Below, one piece after another: positions 1 to 11,959 of a stretch of DNA of 64,000 bases. Positions within the stretch are counted from its first letter, which is position 1. Every line of letters begins with the position of its first letter. Below the pieces are notes generated by a model. The model saw nothing but the letters and a program-made list of their open reading frames with translations, was not told where the DNA came from and did no database searches. The position numbers and the translations under genes were made by a program. Source of the DNA: Vicugna pacos (taxonomy: Eukaryota > Chordata > Mammalia > Artiodactyla > Camelidae); contig NC_133014.1 in the NCBI RefSeq assembly GCF_048564905.1, positions 15,075,136-15,139,135 on the forward strand. Reading direction: 5' to 3'.

Positions 1-1310
1 TTTCGATCTCACTGATACATATGGCCTATGAGTCCCCAGGACACTGAAGCCTGAGTATATAATAAAGAATTTGGATCAAATAATAATAGAAGCAAAAAAA
101 AATCACATTGTTAAGATCTTACTGGTGAAAACACGGGAAGGATTATTTAAAAAGTGCCATTTTTCTCTCTGATTTATCAAATTATCACCACTGTCCAGCA
201 TTGCACATCATAATTCTTCTCCTCTTGCCTATCCCTATTTCTGAAGAGTTTGCAGAGGAACAGTTGATTCCATCGGGGCTTTTTAGCCTTAGAAGCAAGC
301 ATCATTTCCAGCCGTCCACTTCTGTCTGTCCCATACGACTCCCTGAGCCTTCATGTAGCTGTATCTTCAGCTGATAGATCATTTAAGCCAGAGAGAGACA
401 TCACACATTTTAGCGAATACTCAGTTTAACACGTAAAGTTTTTCTTCTCAAGCATCAAATATAGATTCTTCACAAGCATCAAATATAGGCATGAACTATA
501 CATGCTTGAAATCGGCTTTCCACCTTGGGACCTTATGGTTTTGTAACATTTTAAGCTCTCATACGTTTCAAAGTTGAAAAATCGGATCCTGCTCTGAGGG
601 TCTTAAAATTCAGAGACTCGGTTACCCACGAACAACCGGTGCTTCTCAATTATGTAAAAAAACACGTAGAGCCAAAGGGGCTCCCTTCTTGGGGGCGGGA
701 AGATTAGCTCATCTGGACTGAGAATAATGCTCAGGACAACAGGACCCATGCTGAGATGAACGTGAGAACAGCATCCCCAGACACAGCGCGGGCTTGCTCA
801 GCCTGGCCCTTTGCCTGTGGCGTCGTGGGGCCAGGTCTGTGGAGGAAAGACTGCTTTGGAGACGACAGATGAGCCATTCGTTGCCACCGCAGAAGACCGT
901 GCTCACAGGAAATATGTCAACCACGTCCTCCTTACTAGACAATATAGTTACCATCATCATTATTATATTGTTTAGAATATGGTAATGGTTTGCAGCATGA
1001 ACGTGTAGTATTATTGAAATGCAACTTACTGCTGATTTAATGCCATCTTTTTTTTATACTCAGGGAATATTCATTGGAGGAAAGTGGCCTATGAACTGTC
1101 CAGTAATGCACTGTCTTCAAAAAAAATAATGTAAATCTTACATCAACTTGGTAAAAAGATGGATGAAAGGACAGTGTGGAATTTTTGATACTATTTGGTC
1201 AGTGTCTAGGAATCATTCAGAATCTTTCCTAATCTCCTTTATGAGTCAAAGGACAAGCAAAACACTATTAAAAGATAGGTCATGACTAATACACTGAATT
1301 TTTGGATACT
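1..1310. other. Unannotated sequence
   Basis: No repeat or gene is recognised. The only local structure is a 24-base tandem duplication at about 442-489, where the core caagcatcaaatatag occurs at 449-464 and again at 473-488. The ORFs present are shorter than 90 codons and carry no recognisable motif. Confidence 0.5.
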
Positions 1311-1319
1311 GTGAACCCA

Positions 1320-1710
1320 GCCAACTGGTCTTGCTGTCCCTTAAATAAAAATTCTGTGTTTGTACTTCTCTCTCTTTTTTTAGAATTCTCTTCCCCTAGA
1401 ATCTGTATTGATGGCTCCCTTATTTTCTTCTGCTCTCTGTTCAAATTTCATTTTACCCCTGGAGGCTTCTTTATCCACTGTCTATAAAATAAGAATGCTC
1501 CCAACCATGCCATTTCTGGCATTTCCTATCTTCTTTTTCTGTTTTATTTTTTTCCAAGAAAAAAAATCATTGTATTACTTACTTGTTCCTGTTCCTCTGT
1601 TTTCCCCTAGTGGAATGTGGGCTCCATGAGAGCAGGGACTTTGTTTCGTTCTCTGTTGTATCAGTGACATGTTGGAGAGAGAATGACACTTAATATGTAT
1701 CTGTTGAAAA
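1320..1710 (+). mobile_element. L2 LINE, 3' end
   Basis: This is an ancient non-LTR retrotransposon relic. The string gaatgtgggctccatgagag followed by cagggactttg (about 1614-1645) is the L2 3'-end signature. Upstream, gaattctcttcccctagaat and ggctcccttattttct follow the L2 order (amplicon-like 'gaatgctcttcc', then 'ggctccttctcat'). The copy is well diverged and its terminal short repeat is not clear. Confidence 0.75.
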
Positions 1711-2660
1711 AGTCAATTTGGTCATCAGTTATTCAGTCACGTTAGAGTTGTCTCTTTCAAGGAATCGATCAGAACTGAGCAAGAAAACTTAGTCATTTAG
1801 ATGTTACATTTTATGTGTAGACTCTCTACCAGGTCCCCAGACTTTTAATTAGAAGCCAAACTCCTTTGATAATGTTTTGATTGACGTCCAGAGCATTCAT
1901 TTTTCCTTAATTTGACCAAATATTTAAGAAAATCAAGAAGTCTCCCATAAAAATGAGGATTCCTGGATTATTTTGAAGATCTGAATCCCGACCTCTCGTT
2001 TTCCAAATGGAAGAGTTGTCTGCAGCCCAGGTGTGGCCTGTGCATTGACGAGGTGTGTGCTCTGGAGACCAGCTCTGGAGACCAGCTGACTTCCCGCTGT
2101 TTCTGGCATCTGGCCGCTTCCAAAGACGCTGCCGTCCTGGCTGCTGAAAGCCTTTGAAGTTGCAGTCTTCCCCCCTGAGTGCTGCTGAGTGCTGTGCATA
2201 GGCACTTAAGGAAATTAAGGACTAATCATAGAAGAGGCGGATCATCACAACTGGAGTTATCCGCCGCCGTCAACACACCTTTAATGCACTAAACAAACAG
2301 CACTGAAGCAGGGTGAGCTGATCTGGGCCAGATGGTGGCTGGGCTTCTCTGGTGGTAACGAAGCAGAGGTAGTGGAGTCGGCTAGGCAGCACTGGACACT
2401 TTTTCAACCCTCTTGAGCCGTCTCCACCTTCCTTCATTTAGCTCCTTTAAAGTCCAGACATCCAAGCTCCGGACCCTGGATAGAGCTGGCATACAGCTCC
2501 TGAAGGGCTAACCCACGGCCTTTGTGCCCACTCCTGGGGCGTGTGTAGCGCGGTGAAAAATAACATGACCTGGATCAAAACGACATAGAGTAAGCAAGGA
2601 GTAAGGAAAATTTCAAACTTACCAATTTGATCAAGTTAAAACTCTCTGCCTTGAATGTCG
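1711..2660. other. Unannotated sequence with a 13-bp tandem duplication
   Basis: No repeat family or gene is recognised. A perfect 13-base unit, gctctggagacca, occurs twice in direct tandem at 2059-2071 and 2072-2084. Confidence 0.5.
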
Positions 2661-2664
2661 CAGC

Positions 2665-2850
2665 TATAAAATAATAACTGTTACTCACTCAGAGCTCAGT
2701 ACATGCTATTCTAGATACTTTACACAAATTAACTCATTTTATCTTTGCAGCCACCCAGTGAGAGGTTAATTCACTAGGTCAAGACCCACAGCTAGGAAAT
2801 GAGAACCAGGCTATAAACCCAGATAGTCTGGCACTAGAGAATGTGTTTTG
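2665..2850 (-). mobile_element. MIR SINE
   Basis: Read on the plus strand, this follows the reverse complement of MIR: tttacacaaattaactcatt, then ttgcagccacccagtgag, then a stretch matching 'cacagctagtaagtgg' (cacagctaggaaatgag), then ccagatagtctggc. The part normally around 'cagatgaggaaactgaggc' is missing, which points to an internal deletion. Confidence 0.75.
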
Positions 2851-4914
2851 AACCACCACACACAAGATCATAACTCATGAATGTTTGTGAAAGTTCTTTT
2901 TTGAAAAATTTTAAAATGTGTTTTTTAAAAAAACACTGACTATGCTCTGTTCGCCTACAAATGGGCTCTGAGGGCTTGCTTGGAGGTTCGAGCAGGGGAG
3001 CATGGGCAACCCTAAACCCCTGGTGGAAGAACAGGTCCTCCTTCATGAGGGATGCCTTCTTGGACCATGCGGGCCGACAGGGGAAGGGCTCCGCAGAGTG
3101 GTGAGGGACACCCGCCTAGCCAGGCGGAACAGACAAGTCAGTCCTGGCGATCAGTGGGGTGACAGGTGTCCTCTCACCTCCCACGTGTACAGTTCTTAGC
3201 AGAGCTCCTCACACAAGTTGTCAAAATAAGTCAGTTATTCTATAACCTAGAAGGATGAAGTCACAGTGTCTTTCTTCTATTTCTCCCCCCTCAGTATAGC
3301 CTCCTCTGCTCCATTCGCAGCATCCTCAATGCTCTTTTCAAAATTCAAGTCTCCTCCATTGTCGTTTCCTCAGCCAATTGTTGAGCCAGAATCTCTCTCC
3401 ACCTGCTTCTAGCTCATCTAACTGGGCTTCTATTTCATGCTGCTCTGCTTTCTAACCCCCTCATCCAACAACCTATCTGACAGCCCAGCAGCGCCTGCAT
3501 CCCCGAAATGGTCCTGCCAGACCCTTCCCAATTTCTGCAGTCCTGCCCCCTAGTATTTTGTGTCCCATTTGGTAAATGAAATTCTGTAACTGGTCCAGGC
3601 TCTGTTATGTGACAAAATATGCCAGGACACTATTAACGAAGCTAATGCAGAAACCCAGGGGTCCTGCCTCCAAGATGCTCCAAGTCAGTGGTTAAAACGA
3701 TTTAAAATATCAAGTCGAATCTTCCTCCCCACATGCTTGCTTGTGACGAATGAGTGTACTATGATGCTGTGGGTTTTAGACCTTCTCCTTCAGAAGCATC
3801 TTACACAACAGGGAGACACAGATTTACTGCAGAAGAGAAGAGTCTTTGAATTATTCTATCATCTCCAAACTATGCCATTATTTTTTTTTTGTGCTTGATT
3901 TTTCTCACACAAAACTAAATCCATAGGAACCACAAGTCTGTAACTGCTTCAGGCACCTCTAGAAGAAACCAGCAAAACGCTTCCTCTGTTAATCACTGAG
4001 CTATGAAATCAACAGGTGGTTTCTCAGTCCCATGGGCTGCGAGTCATCTGGGGACTGAGCTGTCGTGAAAGGCTCCTTAGGGTGTGTTATTATGTCTACC
4101 CGTAGCCAGATGCCAATGGACGACCTGTACAGTTTTGGGGAACTCGGTAATGTGGGAGTATAATCTTCACACTGTGTGGACGAAACTGTTGAGCAATAAA
4201 ATCCAAGAAAAATTTTCTAGAAGGCACATTTTATTCACTCTTAATGCAACTAGGGAATTAAGGAATATTTTAGAACTGAACCCAGGAAGGAATGAACAAA
4301 GACAGTTAGAAAGAGAGTTAGAACAATAGTGGATTGTGGAAGACGATAAATCAGTAAAAGCCAATGGCCAGAGCCTTTGTTCAAATGCTGTGGTGTGACT
4401 ATAACTCCAAGATGAGCATTTGGCAGAGTAACAAGTCTAAAGATTTTATAAAATAGGTTGAGGACGACCAAAGTTCAGTTTTGTCCTAAGACTTGTTCAC
4501 TGTTTTAATTCTCAGACGCTATGGGACAATGGCAGAAGGATACGGAGGCAGCAAGACTAGGGTCACAGTTTAGCAGCATTTGATTCAACAGTTGGGATTA
4601 GGAAGTGGGGCGTAGATGGAAGCTAAGTTTTTTCAAGTTCATGGCAGAGAAATTATCGTCCTTAAAGAACATTCACAATTTACAAAAAGTAGTTCTCAAA
4701 TCTTAGTAATGTGAGGATATTTTGAATCTGAGGACAGATTTTCTTTCAGTTCTTTCCCCGTTACTTCTAAGAGAGTATGTGGCTGGAGAGGGAAATGAGG
4801 ATATCTAGGTGGGGATTTCCTTGGAATTTTAACCAAGAACTAGAGTTGAAGACGTTACAAGCTTTGAAACTTACCTGTGATAGCCATGACTGTGGACCAC
4901 TCAGATCTTCCATC
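2851..4914. other. Unannotated sequence
   Basis: No gene or confident repeat is seen. A pyrimidine-rich stretch at about 3290-3560 has a faint L2-like word composition but no diagnostic core, so it is not called. Confidence 0.4.
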
Positions 4915-4920
4915 AAGAGA

Positions 4921-5370
4921 GAATAATGCCATTTGCAGTAACATGGATGAACCTAGAGATCGTCATTCTAAGTGAAGTCAGCCAGAAGGAGAAAGAAAAA
5001 TGCCACATGACATCAGTCATATGTGGAATCTAAAAAAAGAAAAAAAAGAGGACACTAATGAACTCATCTACAAAAGAAACAGACTCACAGGTGAACAGTC
5101 TTATGGTTACCGGGGGAAAGGGGGTGGGAAGGGATAAATCTGGAAGTCTGAGATTTGCAGATGTTAGCCACTATGTATAAAAATAGATTTAAAAAAAAAA
5201 CAAATTTCTTCTTTATAGCACAGGGAACTATATTCAGTATCTTGTAATAACCTTTAATGAAAAAATACGAAAACGAATACATGTTATGTCTATGCATGAC
5301 TGGGACATTGTGCTGTATGCCGGAAATGGACACATTGTAACTGACTGTACTTCAATTTAAAAAAAAAAAA
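4921..5370 (+). mobile_element. L1 LINE 3' end (cetartiodactyl type)
   Basis: The order matches the artiodactyl L1 tail: taatgccatttgcagtaaca, gtggaatctaaaaaaag, tatggttaccgggggaaagg, gggtgggaagggataaat, agcacagggaactatattc, tcttgtaataacc and finally a ttcaattt + A-run tail at 5351-5370. The copy is 5' truncated and keeps only the 3' UTR and its edge. A possible target-site repeat, aagagagaat, lies upstream at 4915-4924 and just after the tail at about 5372-5382. Confidence 0.85.
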
Positions 5371-5385
5371 GAAGAGAGAGAATCT

Positions 5386-5536
5386 ATACAGAAGAAATTT
5401 GTTTTCTGATTTTTATATATAGTAGTTATTGTTTGCAAATCTCAAATGAACCATGATGCGGTACTCCAGAAACTGACTACAATTTTAAAAAAAATAATAA
5501 AAATAATAAAATTTTAAAAAGGAGAGAGAGAGAGAT
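5386..5536 (+). mobile_element. Second L1 tail with an inverted 5' segment (twin-primed)
   Basis: Positions 5386-5446 are the reverse complement of the L1 3' UTR (the part around 'gcagatactaactactatgtataaaa'). Positions 5450-5536 are plus-strand L1 end (ctccagaaactgactacaat followed by an A-rich tail). An inverted 5' part joined to a direct 3' part is the hallmark of twin priming. The copy is flanked by agagagaatct at 5375-5385 and 5539-5549. Confidence 0.75.
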
Positions 5537-5549
5537 AAAGAGAGAATCT

Positions 5550-5945
5550 GATGGGAGGGGAATTGTTCCCTGAGCGCCTGCAGCTGCCCCACTTTAAGGA
5601 TCCAGCAGAGCGTTTTTGATAAAAACACCCTACCGCTGCCTGCTCCCCATCAATTGACTGAGCATGGTGGGAGAGCAAGAGGTGGGCAAGCCCTGTCCAG
5701 AGCAGGTCTCCCTGGATGGAAAGCATGGCTTCAGGGGCTCCCCATCACCCTGATCAGCACTCTGTCTCTACAAAGAATCCTCCTCCTTTCCTCTCTCCTC
5801 CTCCCAGGTCAGACCGCACTGTGGTCTGAAGGCTCTGCTCCCCTGCTCCTGCTCTCCACTGTTCTCGGGAGTGTTTCCCACAATAAATCTCTTGAACTTT
5901 TAGCTGTCTTGACATCTCCCTTTGGGGAGACCCAAACGGACACAT
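5550..5945 (+). mobile_element. LTR-like fragment, ERV relic
   Basis: The right end has LTR-style order: a polyadenylation signal (caataaatctcttg, about 5881-5895), then a short pyrimidine-rich U5-like part, ending with gacccaaacggacaca. That ending resembles several old ERV LTRs in mammals. The left boundary is uncertain and no target-site duplication was found. The family cannot be named. It is broken and old. Confidence 0.4.
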
Positions 5946-8221
5946 GACCTCGTTTATAAAAATATTAAAAACAGGTCTGAAGAAATGTGTTTGACTAATG
6001 GACACCACCACTCCACATTCAGTATCTTCCAGGTGTCAAGATGTCACCACCGCAGAGAGGGAGGCAGGGCACCTCGCAGCGGCCACGATGATCCACAGAG
6101 GTCTTTGAACGTGTCCTCTGCCTTTTCTTAGAAGAAAAGAGACACTGTTGCTCATACTTGTCCACACTAGCGCCCTCTTATAATAGCCTGTCTCGTCTAC
6201 AGAGGGATTCTAAAATGGGGAGCAAATTAATTTGGAACAAGTCAGTGAAGATGGACTACATTTTCAGTCTTCTTTTTTAGATGTCTTTGCATCTCCTAGC
6301 TAAACACAGGCACCAAAGGATTATTACTGCTTTGGGTACAAATAAATTAGCAACTGTTGTTGATATCTTCACGGACATCTTTATTAATTTCTTGGACGTT
6401 AAACTCCTTTTGTTCTTCTCCGTGGTAAAAATTCTTCGTCCTAAGATTCACTTAAACGTAGTCCTGGAAGACGTGGAGAGAGGAGGTACTCTGCTTTCCA
6501 CATGCAGTTACGAGTATATAAACCCCCAAATCTGAAACTGAAAGTTATACATCCTAGCAGTAAACAGAATAATGCTTCTTGCTACTTCAATAAACACTAT
6601 CAAGAAGAGCTTTACAGAGCGAATGAACAAACATATTAACAACATTAATTGTGGTGATTAATAGGTATTATAGCAAAGGAAGTGAGAATAGATGCTTGTC
6701 TAACCATTTAGGGGAGAGAAAAGACCTTTCAAAGGAATGTTTACTTGGAATGGAGAAGGAATCTCAGAACCAAGGGAGAAAAATCAAACAACACAACAAT
6801 AAACATATTCCAATATGGAATCTTAGATGACCTCTGTCATGTTTCAAAAGATTCCAGTTACCCACTGACCCATTATTACTGTTACTCTTAGTGCTTTGCC
6901 AGGAATGCATTTTTCCTTCAAGTTTATTTTCAGTTCTATTACTGGACTCTTCAATCCAGTTCACGTTTGAGCACCAATCAGGTGTGAAGCCTTTTGGGTA
7001 CCACCAACAACCACAAAACGAACAAGATATAGTCTCTGACCTCTCAGATCTAAGATGATGATTTTAAACATACTATGGAGTAGACTTCCTGATGGAAAAA
7101 CACGCTGTCCTACGACTAAAGACAAAGGAAAAGGGGGGCTGCCTCTGTCACCAAGGTGACAATATACTATATTATGCAGACCCAGACACTTCTGAGAGTG
7201 AAAGAAAGAGCCATTAATTCTCATTTTGGAACAAAGGAAATAAACTGGGACTGAGCGGACAATCAAAGATAGTTAATCATCCACCTGAAACCAAATTCTC
7301 TAGAATGCCTTTTTTTTCTATAAAGCATTGTACATCCTCTACTCAGCATCCATAGCCCTAAAGCTGGCAGATTTATTGTAAAGTGTTAGAAGAAGATCAG
7401 GCATAGGTGTGGTGTGAGTACTTAGCTAGTATTCTCCTGAAAATACAGAGCAATTCCTCTTTGGCTTTGTTAATACCGCTTTCGTAGCCATCCAATAGGT
7501 GTAACTGATGCTGTGAGGGAATTAAAGCAAAACCCTTGAGTGATTAGGAATTCTAGATATACACTCCCTGGTAAGATTCCAAGACGAAAAAAGAAAATAA
7601 TCTGCCCAAACTTTCAGTGTGGTTAAAGTGCATTTATTTATTGTTTTTATTCTCAAAGAATAGGGGTGATACATTTTCTGGCTGACCTAAACTTGTCCCC
7701 AGTTGAGAGAGCTGGTGTGATCAACTTCCGCCTCTCAAAACAAAGTAACCAGCCTGAATAAAAACCGTCTTTTGTGACAGTTTCAGCCCTCGCCTCACCA
7801 AAATGCCTCTCACCTGAATTGCACCAGCCTCTGCTGCGTTCTTTTGTACTTCCGCCACTCTCTACTTATCCTCATAGGTTCCACCCCAACTCAAACGTGA
7901 GCTCACTTAGGTCAGTAGCGTGACTCAGGGCTCACACAAAATCTACCTGTGTAAATAGAATTTTTGCTGAACATGTGGACATTTAATCCTTTACTTGATT
8001 ATAAATAAGCATCCAGATTTTTGTAGCTGACTATTCATGTACTGTAGTAAACGGAAGACCCTACAGAAGACCATAGCTACCCGTACATTGACGCACTGCT
8101 GTGGGCTGCAGCACTCACTTTATTCCTCTGAACTAAGTCTGCATGAAATCAATATTTACATTCCGAGGAGCAAGAAGGGCTTTGTTCCACATGCTGAAAA
8201 TTTACTTTACGCCTATGATTC
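5946..8221. other. Unannotated sequence
   Basis: No gene or repeat is recognised over about 2.3 kb. A TATA-like string (gagtatataaaccc, about 6510-6523) has no supporting promoter context. Confidence 0.45.
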
Positions 8222-8813
8222 TGTTGCCAGAGAACAGGTTCTTGCCTCTCGCAGGAAGGAATTCAAGAATGAGGCATAGTAAAGTGAAAGCAGGTTTATT
8301 TGGAGAGAGACACACTCCACAGGGTGGGGTCCTTCTCACCCAGGAGGGAGTGCGGCTTAGGAGATACACACTCCGGAGGCAGAATGCGGGCCATCTTAGA
8401 AGGTGAGAGGGAGAGAGATCGTGAAGTGTAAGGGTGTTTAGTTTAAAGTAAGAGTAGATACATACTCCAAAGCCAGCGTGCAGGCTGTCTCAGAGGCAAG
8501 AGAGAGAGCGACCATGAGGTGTGGGGGTGTCACTTTTTATGGGCTCCGTCATTCATATACTAACAAGTGGGAGGGTTATTACAACTACTTTGGGGAAGGG
8601 GTGGGGGATTTCCAGGAATTGGGCCCCTAGTCCACCTTTTGACCTTTTATGGTCAGTCTAGGAACTGTCATGGCGCCTGTGCGTGTCCCATGAGGCTCAA
8701 GGTCTATTGGAAGTGGAACCTTCCGCCATCTTGGTTCTAACTGCTTTGTCCTGTCCTCAATGGCTGTGCCATTCCTTCAGTGGTTGTGCCTTGCCTTCTT
8801 CCCTCCTGTCTCA
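8222..8813 (-). mobile_element. Solo LTR, class I-like ERV (copy 1)
   Basis: The element starts tgtt and ends ctca on the plus strand, giving TG...CA on the minus strand. It is flanked on both sides by attc (8218-8221 and 8814-8817), a 4-bp target duplication typical of gammaretrovirus-like ERVs. Minus-strand order runs U3, a TATA-like cataaaaag, tandem R-region units and an aataaacc-type polyadenylation signal. A second copy of the same family lies at 15169-15750. No internal retroviral region adjoins it, so it is a solo LTR. The family name is not known to me. Confidence 0.8.
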
Positions 8814-9715
8814 ATTCTGTGCCTTAATTACAACTGAAAGTGCATGATGAATATTATCGTAAGTTCTTTAACAGCAAATATGACAACACACACAGGCTGC
8901 ATCCACTGTGGCAGCCCTGGAAGTGTCCACTCGGCTCTCCGTTCAAGAAACAATTTACTGTTCAACTGCAAGAAGTGTAGCTTGGCCAACAGCTTCCAGC
9001 TGGGAGTGTCTTTAGGATTCATCTCAGCTTTTGAGTTATAGTCACGTCTTTCTAGACTCATTCCCAGACAGTGAGTCACAAAGTGGTTTAGTGTTAGGTT
9101 GCTTCTTTCTGTCTCCACACTGAGATTCTTCTAATGTGCAGTCTCTTTTCTGGAGGTTCTGGTTGAGTTGGCCAAGATTTTGTCCGATCTGCATCACTCC
9201 CGTCCAATCTTGCTTCCTCCCTCTTGTTATCTATCCCAGGTATTAATCTCCAATGAACCTTTTGCACCCTCAACCCCGTCTCAGCATGTTTCCTGACAGC
9301 CCCAGCTATAACACACAAACTGTCTAAAACAGATCTCTGCCTTATGCCTAGTACCATCCGTACTTGCTTGATAAATTATTTCAAGGTCTATCATGGAATC
9401 CTCTTCAGTAAGCATGCTTTCTGATCTTATCCCTCAGGTTTTTAGGGCCACGGTCCCCACAGTTTTGTGAAAGCTCTAGCCCTTCTGTTTTAAGAGACCC
9501 CACATACAAGTGACAGTTGATATGCACATGCATCGTGCTTCAGAGTTTGTCTATGGATCCCATGCACTAAAAATCACTCTCTAAAAGGAAACTTCCTATT
9601 TTGTGTGGTTGTCAACACAGAAGAGGAGTTGAGGGTCCCTCCCTTGTGATCACACCTGTAGGGTCTAAAATACCTGGTGTGTTAAATATCTATTTAATGT
9701 CTAACTTGTTAGTCA
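8814..9715. other. Unannotated sequence, weak LTR-like tail
   Basis: No gene is recognised. At about 9250-9320 a string (ccttttgcaccctcaacccc, then gtctcagcatg) resembles the end of some old ERV LTRs. No boundaries or upstream LTR parts could be seen, so it is not called as an element. Confidence 0.35.
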
Positions 9716-10030
9716 AAAATTTCAGTGGCTCCGTATTGCACACAAAGAGGCCAAATTACTTTTCATCAGCCGTACAATTCACCTTCTACAACCTGGCCAG
9801 CCAGTCTTTCTTGTGCGCCCTGTCCTTTATTTGAGATTTCCCACAAGTCTCTTCCCATATTCTGAATTCCCCAACTTCCAAGTATTTTCTTTTATTGATT
9901 CCTATGGAATGCAGTTAATACCCCCTCCCTGCATTTTTAATCTATCAAATTACCATTATTTTTTTTTCAAGATCAAATACAACCACCCCTCTTTGTATGG
10001 CTTTCCCAGAATTTACACATCAATCTGATG
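9716..10030 (+). mobile_element. L2 LINE fragment
   Basis: The string ttcagtggctccgtattgc at 9720 matches L2 'tcagtggctccctattgcc'. It is followed by caaagaggccaaattact, then tacaacctggccagccag, then cttcccatattctgaattcc, in the order found in the L2 3' half. The copy is diverged and truncated at both ends. Confidence 0.65.
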
Positions 10031-11544
10031 CTCTCCAAACTATTCAGTATCTGTATATTACAAAAGAAAAAGTAGAAAGCATCTCATCCTAGGATTTATC
10101 TCCATAAATAGGTCCTGTTGAGTTTCTTTTAGCTGTATTTATTATGTCACCATTCCCCAGAAGGAGAAGTTCAAAAACCACAGAACTGGATCGCATTAGC
10201 TACTTAACGCCACAAACAAATAACATAGCTTCTACTTCCTCCCTTTGTTCTTTTCTAGGGTGTTGCCTCACTAGTTTTGGCTTTGAAATGATCTTTTTTA
10301 ACAACAAGCAGAGGACAAGTAGAAAAGAATTGCACTCTAGGCACCTCATGGAAGAATAATTGTCTTATATAGAGAAAATTGACCACACATAAATGCACAT
10401 ATGCTTTTACATTTGCTTTGGTGTGTTTCATTTTGCTTACAAGGAATTAATCTTACTTAAGAAAGAATTCCAGAAAATTTACTTTAAGTTTATCTAACAC
10501 AACAAAAGTTCCAGACAGAAGCTTGGGCATGTTCATAACCTCTAGTCCCATAATAAATTCACGCACAAGATAGTTTAAAGCAAGCTCCATTTCATTGAAT
10601 ATTTCATGTCAAGAGGAAACTCTGTGGAATCGATATTTGGAGCTCAGTGAGAATGAGTTTATCATGTCTTCCCCAAAGTACAATTTTTAGTAAGAGATTT
10701 AAGGAAGGAAAAGTGAGGATACCAGATAGGGGAGGAATGGGTTGGAAGAGGAGTGGAAAGACTGAAAAGAAAGAAGACAAAATGAAAGGATAAAGTTGTG
10801 AAAGCAGGTGGAAGAAGATGAGACCAGAGGGTGAAGACTGAAAACACTGATGACAGTATGGTGAACTAGACATTCTTATTCTCCGAATTCCAAAGAGCTT
10901 CAAAATCCATCAAGCAAGCTCCACTCCAGGTAATGGAAGACCAAGAAAAGTTTATGCCAAGAACAAATGGGAAAGTTTAACAAGAAAAAAACAAAAGTTT
11001 GAAGGTAGCAGAAATGTGTAGGATCAACATCTCAAAGAACACAGAAGTCAAATGAGTTGGTCTTGGAATTTGGGGTCCTTTTGTTCTGGGTAATTGGCAA
11101 TGATGTCAAAAAAAATTAGGGACTGAGAAACTGAAATGCTAAATTAACTTTCAGTAACCCCAGGATGCAGAAACTAAATTGTAGTTAAAGAGGAATCTGG
11201 ATAAATACTGTCAGGTTTCAGTTAGATTCAAATATGCTATCTTTCAGGATGAAGGGTAAAACAACGTAATCTGGGCGAGAATGAGCACATCTTTGTAAAA
11301 TTCTAGTTCTTTTTTTTTTTTTTAGCAGTAAGCATTGGTATGTAGAAGTTTTATCTGTTGAGTCATTGCTATAATTTTAATTCTTGAACGATAGAGACTG
11401 TCTGCCCTAGAACATCCACCTGCCAGAAGCAACATTGAATTCTCAGTGGAGGGTAAACTCATATAGCATTTTACCTACAGTGTTTTGAACAAAATGTCCA
11501 GCAGTTAATAAAAAAATATCCAGGCCTAACAAAAGAAAATAAAT
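10031..11544. other. Unannotated sequence
   Basis: No gene or confident repeat is recognised. The stretch at 10680-10850 is strikingly purine-rich on the plus strand (G and A with few pyrimidines). A T-run lies at about 11310-11325. Confidence 0.45.
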
Positions 11545-11955
11545 AACCAAATGCCAAAGAAACAATACAATTTAAGTGGAACAAGAGTGTGGAACATTCT
11601 TTGAAAGTTAGATGCACACCTGTCATAATTCTCAACCATTTCACTCCTATAGATTAGTTTGCATTTTCTGGAGTTCCTTATAAATTGAGTTATATTGTGT
11701 GTTCTCTTTTTCATCTGACTGCCTTTACTCAGCATCATTATTTTGAGACTATGAGTGCAGTTAATGCCTCTTTCCTGATGAGCTTAACATTCCACGTGTG
11801 TTTATACATTTATACATGCATTAACTTACCAGTTTTTTATACATTAAATTGCTGATAGACATTTTGTTGTTTCCAGATCTTGGCTATTACAGATTAAGCT
11901 GCTATGAATATTCACGGACAAACCTTTGTAGGGCATAACATTTTATCCTCCTTGG
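11545..11955 (-). mobile_element. Old L1 (L1M-type) 3' region
   Basis: On the plus strand the sequence follows the reverse complement of mammalian L1 around the ORF2 end and 3' UTR: tatagattagtttgcatttt, ctgactgcctttactcagca, ttgttgtttccagatcttgg and ctgctatgaatattcacgga. It is heavily diverged. Confidence 0.75.
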
Positions 11956-11959
11956 ATAA

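Noticed and set aside
3290-3620. Possible L2 fragment
   Set aside because: Pyrimidine-rich composition only, with no diagnostic L2 core in order.
6510-6525. TATA-like word gagtatataaaccc
   Set aside because: No initiator, GC box or exon nearby. Such words are common in AT-rich DNA.
8844-9041. Small ORF with two CxxC-like motifs (65 codons)
   Set aside because: The cysteine spacing fits no zinc-finger family that I know, and there is no supporting context.
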